From positions 1 to 64,000 of the forward strand of contig JBAZWL010000018.1 in assembly GCA_041660405.1 (NCBI GenBank): 64,000 nucleotides of DNA. Direction: 5' to 3'. Positions 38,410-45,353 of this stretch are shown here, one piece after another; position 1 is the first letter of the stretch, and each line of letters begins with the position of its first letter. The notes below the pieces were generated by a model that had not been told where the DNA came from, made no database searches, and worked only from the letters and a program-made list of their open reading frames with translations. Source of the stretch: Taibaiella sp041660405 (lineage in GTDB: Bacteria > Bacteroidota > Bacteroidia > Chitinophagales > Chitinophagaceae). Made by a program: the position numbers and the translations under genes.

Positions 38410-38767
38410 TAAATTTAAAGTGCAGGTAAATCAATCTTTAAGCCAGCATCTCAACAAAGTATTGAAGCTCGTCACCAAACGATATGCCGCGCTGGAACTC
38501 TTCCTGAAAACTACGGTAAGTAACCAGCATTGTATTGCATCCTTAATATGATCAGGATCATAAATTCCCGTGATAACGGTCATCAGCTATTCATAACGAC
38601 AAGGGTAACTTTATTTTTTAATACATTAGAATAATGCCTGCTTACAAATCTTAAACCATAATCCGGAGGCCTTACTGCTGGAATCTATACCTGTATTGAT
38701 TATAGAGTCTGTGTTGGAGCCAAAGAGTTTTGGAAACCTAATTAATAACCATAGACATATTAATCTT
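38410..38767. other. Intergenic region before DUF2892/peroxiredoxin genes
   Basis: No gene is supported. Two TGA-N6-TCA palindromes at 38549-38582 are the only structure I see. Confidence 0.5.
38547..38582. promoter_or_regulatory. Tandem Crp/Fnr-type operator candidates
   Basis: TATGATC-AG-GATCATA (38547-38562) is a perfect 16-bp palindrome containing TGAT-N4-ATCA, the Fnr/Dnr-type consensus. A second weaker site, TGATAACGGTCA, lies at 38571-38582. Their centres are 22 bp apart, about two helical turns, so two dimers could sit on one face. The DUF2892 start codon is about 190 bp downstream. Confidence 0.45.
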
Positions 38768-38971
38768 ATGAAACAAAACATGGGAGTAATTGATAGAGTC
38801 GTACGAATGCTTATCGCTGTCGTGATTGGCATATTGTATTTCACGGATCAGGTTTCCGGCATAGCCGGCATTTTACTTTTAATTCTTGCCGGTATTTTTA
38901 TACTTACTAGTTTTATGGGTTCTTGTCCACTCTATTTGCCTTTTGGCATTTCAACCAAAAAAAAAAAATAA
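38768..38971 (+). CDS. DUF2892 small membrane protein
   Basis: A 67-residue protein from ATG 38768 (MKQNMGVIDRVVRMLIAVVIG). It has two transmembrane helices (about 12-30 and 33-52) and the typical MG.IDR.VR.....G and TSFMGSCPLYLPFGI motifs of the DUF2892/YgaP membrane domain. Members often accompany rhodanese or redox proteins. The stop lies 24 bp before the peroxiredoxin gene, so they are likely co-transcribed. The frame is open further upstream but those codons do not look coding. Confidence 0.8.
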   Translation: MKQNMGVIDRVVRMLIAVVIGILYFTDQVSGIAGILLLILAGIFILTSFMGSCPLYLPFGISTKKKK

Positions 38972-38995
38972 ATCTTAGTCTTTAAAAAACAAACA

Positions 38996-39694
38996 ATGGA
39001 ACAGATTGAAACACCAATAGCAATGCCCCGAATAGGAGACAAAGCTCCTGGATTTAAAGCAATCACTACACAAGGTGATCTTAATTTTCCCGCTGATTAC
39101 GATGGCAGATGGGTCATCTTATTTAGCCATCCGGCCGACTTCACCCCGGTTTGCACTTCCGAGTTTATGACCTTTGCCAAAATGGAGCCTGAATTTACTG
39201 CGTTAAATTGTCAACTGGTTGGCTTGTCAATTGATGGGTTATATAGCCATATTGCCTGGTTAAGAACTATCAAAGAAAAGATTGAGTTCAAGGGCATGAA
39301 AAATATGGAGGTGAAATTTCCATTAATTGAAGACATAACGATGGAAGTGGCAAAAAAATACGGGATGATACAACCAGGAGAAAGTTCTACCAAGGCAGTA
39401 AGAGCCGTTTTCTTTATTGACCCCAAAGGAATGATCCGTGCTATTATTTATTATCCACTTTCAATGGGAAGAAATTTTGACGAATTAAAAAGGGCTTTGA
39501 TAGCCATGCAAACCGCCGATATGTATGGTATTGCCACACCTGCTGATTGGCAACCGGGTGATGATGTACTTGTACCCACGGCGGGTTCCTGTGGTGTTGC
39601 AACTGAACGAATGAGAAATACAGAAGAAATGACTTGCTCCGATTGGTTTTTCTGCACCAAGCCACTATCCATTGAAAAAGTAAAAACTAAATGA
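38996..39694 (+). CDS. Peroxiredoxin, archaeal/Prx6 type
   Basis: A 232-residue thiol peroxidase with peroxidatic Cys53 in the FTPVCTSEF motif and the long C-terminal extension of the Prx6 group. A Cys214-x5-Cys220 pair (CSDWFFC) matches the position of the C-terminal cysteines in Aeropyrum-type peroxiredoxins, which resolve the sulfenic acid; Cys199 is an additional one. It reduces hydrogen peroxide and organic hydroperoxides in the cytoplasm using a thiol donor. It follows the DUF2892 gene closely and may respond to the Crp/Fnr-like sites upstream. No signal peptide. Confidence 0.9.
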   Translation: MEQIETPIAMPRIGDKAPGFKAITTQGDLNFPADYDGRWVILFSHPADFTPVCTSEFMTFAKMEPEFTALNCQLVGLSIDGLYSHIAWLRTIKEKIEFKGMKNMEVKFPLIEDITMEVAKKYGMIQPGESSTKAVRAVFFIDPKGMIRAIIYYPLSMGRNFDELKRALIAMQTADMYGIATPADWQPGDDVLVPTAGSCGVATERMRNTEEMTCSDWFFCTKPLSIEKVKTK

Positions 39695-39790
39695 AACGGG
39701 TGCTCAGTCTGAGATACAGAAATGAAAAAGTATCGTGTGTTCTCCAAAATTAAGGTGCCGGAAGCAGCATTGAAGTAGCCACGCTGCCCT

Positions 39791-41335
39791 GCACATTCTA
39801 CGGATATTACGAGCAAAGATGTACGCAAATGCGTACATCTTCTTAAGCACTTTGTCACTTTTATATCTGGAAGAACATATTTACTAAATTCGCAGCCAAT
39901 TATAATCTACCTGTCTTTTCATGCGCTCTCCATACTGTAGTTACCATTCCGGACTGAAACTCCAGTTTGTCGATGGTAAGATGCAACCTGATATCACAAG
40001 AACTATCCCTCGTTCTACAAAACAAAGGTGGAAAGGGGAAAATATCCATTCTTTCTGGACACCCTACCCTCTACAGGAGTATCTGCCCCGGAGATTAAAA
40101 GAAGAAAATACAACATTGAAAGTCCAGGTAAGATCATTATTTTACTTGGTTGCGATCTATAAGGAGCTGGTCGCTTTATTGCCGGTCAAATCTAATCAGG
40201 TGCTGGCAATTCGAAAAAGTATGGAGCGGTTGTTGCATTATTGCAACAAAAACGGGTTAGACAATTCGATATGGCGGTACCTTCCATGCTCCACCAAACA
40301 ATGGAAAGTATGGGAGCGGACAAAGACATTGCCTGAATTCCTTGCAGGGCCTCTGCCGCAGGCAAAACCCGCAACAACTATCAGTATCGGAACAGGAAAT
40401 AATCCGGACCGGATGCGCCAATAAAGAGTATGAAAACTGGCCTTTGAACAGCATTTATTATCAGATGTTGAGAGAGAAAAAAATCAACTGCTGCCAAAGC
40501 ACGTTCTATAAATATTGCAGATGTTGGATATTACCCGCAAACGAATAAAGAAACCTAAAAAATACGCTCCTTTTGTAGCTGATGAAGCCTTAAAAGTGTT
40601 ACATCAGGATATTACCATATTCAGGACCATAAACAGGATAAAGCATTACATCTATGTGATCCGTGATAATTTCAGCAGGGCTATCCTTGCTTGCAAGGTA
40701 GTTACCGAATATAATAGCGAACTGGCCAGGCAAACGTTAGAAGAAGTGTTGCAAAGGTTTGACCTTATGGACAAGGAAGGGACTCTTGTTACCGATGCTG
40801 GTATGGAGAATAAGGGAAAGTTGGAAGACTGGCTTAATAAACCGGGACTACTTTGGGAGAAATTGATTGCACAGCTAGATATCATACAAAGCAACAGCAT
40901 GGTGGAAGCAGCCAACAAAATACTTAAATACCGTTTTCTATATACGAAACCCGTTGCTGACACCGATGAGTTGATCAACAAGTTGGAAAATGCTGTAAAA
41001 AGTTATAACAATATCCCTAATGGACAGCTGTATGGTTTTACACTTAACGAAGTTCTGGCTGGTGCCAGACCGGATAAGCATCATTTCAAATCATACATAA
41101 CCTCGGGTAAAAAACAAAGGCTAACCGAAAACCAGGACTTTCCTTGTAAAATGGTTTGCCAGACCTAGTAGCGTCTAACATCCAAAGCTCTTTTTCATAG
41201 TTGTCTTTCCACGCTAAAGCTGTGAAGGGTAACTATGCCTCAAAGGTTTTGCTAGTACAGATTTACCGACTTATCCTTTGCCCTAAAATGTACGCAAATG
41301 TGTACATTTTAGCTCGGAATCCTCATGGAATGCGC
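39791..41335 (+). mobile_element. DDE insertion sequence, copy 2 (both ends present)
   Basis: The most complete copy, about 1545 bp. The left end is GCACATTCTACGGATATT with a hairpin in which 39816-39826 pairs with 39831-39841 around AAAT. The right end has a similar hairpin near 41283-41312 and the arm CCTCATGGAATGCGC. The outer arms are imperfect inverted repeats of each other. No target duplication is evident next to GCACATT and AATGCGC. The gene inside is frameshifted, so it could move only with a transposase supplied elsewhere. Confidence 0.8.
39921..41168 (+). pseudogene. Frameshifted DDE (rve-type) transposase, copy 2
   Basis: Three overlapping frames (39921-40424, 40342-40548, 40515-41168) are needed to read the protein. 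Frame changes fall near 40350 (after LPEFLAG, before LCRRQNPQQLS) and near 40520. The last frame carries the complete catalytic core: LHQDITIF, VTDAGMENKG, and QSNSMVEAANKILKYRFL with the final Glu. Its DNA is nearly identical to copy 1 from about 40640 on, whereas the 5' half is clearly more diverged. That mosaic suggests gene conversion or mixed ancestry between copies. Confidence 0.75.
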
Positions 41336-41430
41336 CGAGGTGGTGTCACTTATCTACCTAATAAATAGGGAGTTAGGAGCAAAAAAAACGGGGCAAAGAG
41401 TGATTTCTCACTTTTGTCCCGATCAGTAGC

Positions 41431-41520
41431 GAGAAGGGGAAATTCTTTGAAACCCTATTGTCAATTTTAGAGCTTATTGAACCAATCTTTGCAAATAATT
41501 CTATTTGCAAATACCACTAA
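41431..41520 (+). repeat. Dispersed coding relic, copy 2 (GKFFETLL unit)
   Basis: A 29-codon stretch reads EKGKFFETLLSILELIEPIFANN and ends at TAA 41518-41520. It matches copies at 1950 and 54022 over the same block and then diverges earlier than they do. No start codon of its own is apparent. Confidence 0.55.
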
Positions 41521-41556
41521 ATATCGAACATACTTTAGATCATTATAAAATAGAAT

Positions 41557-41601
41557 AACGAGATATCGTCGGGCATTTATCCCCTCCTACGAAATATCGT
41601 T
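41557..41601. promoter_or_regulatory. Paired AACGA-N4-TCGTT activator sites
   Basis: AACGAGATATCGTC (41557-41570) and TACGAAATATCGTT (41588-41601) are near-identical palindromic boxes. Their centres are 31 bp apart, close to three helical turns, and they lie 56-100 bp upstream of the GG-N10-GC promoter at 41657. The same box occurs at 47759-47772. Spacing and location suit binding sites of a sigma-54 activator; the activator encoded at 43341-45335 is the natural candidate, by inference. Confidence 0.55.
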
Positions 41602-41656
41602 GATCCGGAATTAGACTTGATTATTACAGTATCTGATTTTCAGCCTTTTAAAGATG

Positions 41657-41672
41657 TGGCCTTCTATTTGCC
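41657..41672 (+). promoter_or_regulatory. Sigma-54 (RpoN) promoter candidate
   Basis: TGGCCTTCTATTTGCC has TGGC at -24, TTGC at -12 and exactly ten bases between GG (41658-41659) and GC (41670-41671). Transcription would start near 41683, 75 bp before the isochorismatase-like gene. The TCTATTTG within it is one mismatch from a Bacteroidota -7 element, but no -33 TTG is correctly placed. Confidence 0.5.
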
Positions 41673-41757
41673 TATTAAATTAAGAAGACAAAAATGATTG
41701 CAATCGTATTAACCTTCGGCATTCAATTTCATCCACTTAATCTTTAAAAACACCTTT

Positions 41758-42441
41758 ATGAAACGCACATTATTTGCTGCAGCCTTTGTATTGAGCACAC
41801 TTCCAGGATTTGCTCAAAAACCTTCTACTGCTTTACTTAATCCTACCAACCACGCACTCGTACTAATCGACTACGAAGGTCAAATGGCTTTTGCCACGAA
41901 GAGTATAACCATTGATCAACTACGGCAAAACACAGCACTTATAGCTGGCGCTTCAAAAATATTCAACATACCCACAATCGTCACAACAGTAGCTGAAAAT
42001 TCATTCAGTGGTCCGGTCTTCCCGGAAATTCAGGATATATATCCAACCTCGGTTTACATTGATCGTACCACAATGAATACTTGGGAAGACCTGAATGCGC
42101 ATAAAGCCATAACAGGTAAAAACAAGAAGAAGCTTGTCTTTGGCGGCTTATGGACCAGCGTGTGTATTGTGGGTCCTGTATTATCTGCATTAAGTGAGGG
42201 CTATGATGTCTATGTGATAGCTGATGCCTGTGGCGATGTAAGTCCTGAAGCCCACAATTTTGCCATAGATCGAATGATACAGGCAGGAGCCCATCCTATG
42301 ACATCATTACAGTATTTATTAGAACTACAAAGAGACTGGGCCAGGCAGGAAACATACGCAGCTGTAAATGACCTTGTAGTTAAATACGGTGGGGCTTATG
42401 GCATAGGTGTACAGTATGCCCGCAAGATGTTAAAGCACTAA
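41758..42441 (+). CDS. Secreted isochorismatase-family hydrolase (YcaC-like)
   Basis: A 227-residue cysteine hydrolase. The first 19-20 residues (RTLFAAAFVLSTLPGFAQ) are a signal peptide, unusual because YcaC-like enzymes are normally cytoplasmic. The catalytic triad is visible: Asp38 (LVLIDYEGQ), a Lys in GKNKKKLVFGG (121-125) and Cys136 (WTSVCIVGP). The family cleaves amide or ester bonds in small metabolites; the substrate here is unknown. It begins an operon with the alpha/beta hydrolase 33 bp downstream. It is preceded by the paired palindromes and the sigma-54-like promoter. Confidence 0.85.
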   Translation: MKRTLFAAAFVLSTLPGFAQKPSTALLNPTNHALVLIDYEGQMAFATKSITIDQLRQNTALIAGASKIFNIPTIVTTVAENSFSGPVFPEIQDIYPTSVYIDRTTMNTWEDLNAHKAITGKNKKKLVFGGLWTSVCIVGPVLSALSEGYDVYVIADACGDVSPEAHNFAIDRMIQAGAHPMTSLQYLLELQRDWARQETYAAVNDLVVKYGGAYGIGVQYARKMLKH

Positions 42442-42474
42442 TTCAAATCACATCCATTTTAAAAATAAATAACC

Positions 42475-43247
42475 ATGACACGAAGTATTAAAACATTCAG
42501 CATAGGGAAAATATTTATGGCAACAGTGATCATATTGTTTGCCCTAGCACTTTCATCCGTAAATAGTTTCGCACAAAAGGTGCACAATATTGTATTGGTC
42601 CATGGTGCCTTTGCAGATGGCTCCGGCTGGCAAGGTGTGTACAACCATCTTACAAAAAAAGGATACCATGTATCAATCGTCGCTAATCCTAACACAGGCC
42701 TGGTAGATGATGTCGCTGCAACAAAAAGGGTACTGGACCGGCTTGATGGCCCTGCAATATTAGTAGGCCATTCCTATGGCGGAGCTATAATTATCGAAAC
42801 CGGTCTTCATAAGAACGTTGCAGGACTTGTATTCATTGCAGCCTTGCTCCTGATGCGAATGAAACATTGCTTCAACTTTCGCAAGCAGGACCTCAAGCTG
42901 TCAATTCAGGTATTCTCCCACCACAAGATGGATTTTTATGGTATGATAAGGCAAAGTTTCATTCTGGCTTCTGTGCCGACTTAAGTAAAGAACAAGCAGC
43001 CTTTATGTATGATGCCCAGGTGCCTGTATCCGCAGCCGTTTTCGTAACGCCTATAAAGAGTGCTGCGTGGAAAACCAAGCCCAGTTGGTATATTGTGGCT
43101 ACTGAAGATCAAACAGTACTTCCCGATGGTCAGCGCCTTATGGCTAAAAGAGCAAATGCAAAAGTCGTAGAAATAAAAGGCAGCCATCTTGTTTTTATCT
43201 CACAACCAGAAGCAGTAGCTAACGTTATTGAACAGGCAGCTAAGTAG
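42475..43247 (+). pseudogene. Secreted alpha/beta hydrolase with a single-base frameshift
   Basis: Frame 1 (42475 to about 42845) encodes a signal peptide ending SSVNSFAQ, then VLVHGAFADGSGW and the nucleophile elbow VGHSYGGA (Ser100). At 'gcagccttgctcctgatgcg' the frame breaks. Adding one base there restores AA-APDANETLLQLSQAGPQAV and the rest of a normal hydrolase (frame 2 to 43247), including a TEDQTVLP acid region and GSHLVF with the catalytic His. The repaired protein would have about 257 residues, a normal size for this EstA-like family. Everything else is well conserved, so the lesion is recent or a sequencing error. Confidence 0.75.
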
Positions 43248-43291
43248 ACGTTGAATATAAAATAATCATCTTGGCTATTGAACCTGGAGAC

Positions 43292-43328
43292 ATGCAAACG
43301 TTTGTAGTAATTGTACAGACGTTTGCAT
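43292..43328. terminator. Bidirectional terminator between convergent operons
   Basis: ATGCAAACGTTTGTA (43292-43306) pairs with TACAGACGTTTGCAT (43314-43328) around a 7-nt loop, a 15-bp stem with one G.T wobble. It sits midway between the stop codons of the converging hydrolase and sigma-54 activator genes. Confidence 0.65.
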
Positions 43329-43340
43329 ATTTATCTTCAA

Positions 43341-45335
43341 CTACACTTTAAATTCTCTTTTGATACCTAATTTTTTCATCTTTGAAGCTAAGGTAGTCGG
43401 TGGAACACCGAGTATCTCAGCGGCGCCACCAGGGCCTCTTATACGACCCATGCATTTATTCAACACTGCCAGTATATGACCTCTTTCATTTTCCTCGATA
43501 GTCTTTACATACCAATCCTGATTCTTAATTTCTTCGCGTATATCCTTTGTAACAGGCAATGGAATATCTTCCAGTACATTTGTCTTAGATAGCAGGATAC
43601 TGCGTTCAATAAGGTTCTCCAGTTCGCGTATGTTGCCCGGCCAATGATAGGCCATAAGATTTTGTAAGGCCGAATCTGAAATGCGTTTAATATCTTTTCC
43701 TGTTTTTTCGCTGTATTGCTTTATAAAATGCCTGACAAGTAATATCAGGTCTTCCTTGCGTTCACGCAGCGGTGGAAGTTGTATCGGGAATACATTTATC
43801 CTATAGTACAGGTCAAGGCGGAAGCGGCCTTCGGCAACTTCTTTCTCCAGGTTACGGTTTGTAGCAGTTATTATCCTGACATTAACTTTTATAGATACAG
43901 AACCGCCAATTCGCTCCATTTCTTTTTCCTGCAATACCCGTAATAATTTCGATTGCATATCCAGGCTCATTTCCCCTATTTCATCCAGAAATAAAGTCCC
44001 GTTATCAGCCTGTTCAAATCGACCTATCCGCCGTTCGGTAGCACCTGTGAATGCCCCCTTTTCATGACCGAAAAGTTCTGACTCGATAAGGCTGGAAGGT
44101 AAGGCTGCACAGTTTAATTTAATGATTGGATTCTTCTTTCTACCTGACATTAAATGAATGCTTTCCGCAATCCGTTCTTTACCTGTACCGCTTTCACCCA
44201 TAATGAGTACTGTAGTATCAGCAGGGGCCACTTGTGTCACGTAATCAAAGACTTTAAGCAATGAAGCACTTCGACCAATGATGCCATTAAAAAGTTGTGG
44301 TGTTTCGGGAAGTGTTATATAATTTTGAGTTTTCAATGGCTGGGCAATATTTGCTTCATTATCATGAAACAATAATTGGCTAATCGCAAGTGCCAGCGGT
44401 TGTTGCAATCGTTCACAAAGGTTAACGTGTTCTTCATTAAAACCAATAGATTTACGGCTGAAAAAGGTAAAGAAAAAGGAAGATTGTGTATTATGAGGTA
44501 ATGGTAAAGGCAAGGTAAGATTAGCGGCCATTGCAAAATTTTGGGCAACAGCTTCTTTCATTCCCGATATTTTACATACTGCCTCAAAATCTTTGCCGTT
44601 ATAAACTATAATACTTTTACCAACATTTACATTTTCAAAAAGCGATTGCAATTCATGCGTTTTCAGTTTCGTGATCATTTGAAATTCGTCAAACCCTATT
44701 GTTTGATATTCATTAAAGCCGACCCTCAAGAAACCGATCACATCCTGAATTTTACTACCCGCACTTTTGGGTACAGCTATAGCCAAATCATAAGGCAGCA
44801 GCGGCTGTAAGGCTTGTATGATTTTCAATATAGAATCTTTATGGTTTCCCGACTGACCGTTCAATTCCTTTAATTGTTTTTGAAAAAAAATCTCCTTCCT
44901 AAGCAGTGATTCCAATCCATATTCCTGGTGGTATTTAGCAATTTCCAGAGTAACCAGGAGATCCTTTTCTCGAAAGGGTTTTACCAGGAAGCCTAATGGA
45001 TGGGTCTCTTTGGCTGCATTAAGAATTTCTTCGTTTGAGTTTGCTGAAAGATATATGAAACCAATATTTTCCCAACGGAGATATTTCGCAAGATCTATGC
45101 CTGTCTCTTTACCTGCAAGATGAATATCAAGCAGGACTATGTCAGGCTTCTGCATAGCGATCTCATTTTTTGCCTCTAACACCGAGCGTGCGATGCCGAG
45201 CACTTGGTAGCCGGCATTTTTCAGCATCATTCTCAAATGATTTGCTTCTACGAATTGATCTTCTACAATCAGTATTTTATCTTTTCGATTCATGTAATTA
45301 TTTTTTAGAACTAAATTATTTGTAGCATCAGACAA
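43341..45335 (-). CDS. Sigma-54-dependent response regulator (receiver-GAF-like-AAA-Fis)
   Basis: A 664-residue NtrC-like activator. The receiver domain (about 20-135) has VEDQ, phospho-acceptor Asp70 (IVLLDIHLAG) and Lys119 (FLVKPF). A GAF-like middle domain (about 160-325) follows. The AAA+ domain holds Walker A GESGTGKE (380-387), the sigma-54 contact loop GAFTGA (427-432), Walker B GTLFLDEIGE (445-454) and the arginine region LYYRINVFPI. The C-terminal Fis-type helix-turn-helix is GGAAEILGVPPTTLASKMKKLG. MNRKDK at 45293 is an alternative start. It lies 18 bp after the kinase gene and should activate RpoN promoters after phosphorylation. Its likely targets are the flanking hydrolase operons. 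Confidence 0.92.
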   Translation of the reverse strand: MSDATNNLVLKNNYMNRKDKILIVEDQFVEANHLRMMLKNAGYQVLGIARSVLEAKNEIAMQKPDIVLLDIHLAGKETGIDLAKYLRWENIGFIYLSANSNEEILNAAKETHPLGFLVKPFREKDLLVTLEIAKYHQEYGLESLLRKEIFFQKQLKELNGQSGNHKDSILKIIQALQPLLPYDLAIAVPKSAGSKIQDVIGFLRVGFNEYQTIGFDEFQMITKLKTHELQSLFENVNVGKSIIVYNGKDFEAVCKISGMKEAVAQNFAMAANLTLPLPLPHNTQSSFFFTFFSRKSIGFNEEHVNLCERLQQPLALAISQLLFHDNEANIAQPLKTQNYITLPETPQLFNGIIGRSASLLKVFDYVTQVAPADTTVLIMGESGTGKERIAESIHLMSGRKKNPIIKLNCAALPSSLIESELFGHEKGAFTGATERRIGRFEQADNGTLFLDEIGEMSLDMQSKLLRVLQEKEMERIGGSVSIKVNVRIITATNRNLEKEVAEGRFRLDLYYRINVFPIQLPPLRERKEDLILLVRHFIKQYSEKTGKDIKRISDSALQNLMAYHWPGNIRELENLIERSILLSKTNVLEDIPLPVTKDIREEIKNQDWYVKTIEENERGHILAVLNKCMGRIRGPGGAAEILGVPPTTLASKMKKLGIKREFKV

Positions 45336-45353
45336 GTCTTAAAAACGCCTATG

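Larger units (their letters stand above)
41336..41757. other. Regulatory region upstream of the isochorismatase gene
   Basis: Between the IS end and the start codon lie one GKFFETLL relic (41431-41520), two AACGA-N4-TCGTT palindromes (41557-41601) and a sigma-54-like promoter (41657-41672). No additional gene is supported. Confidence 0.6.
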
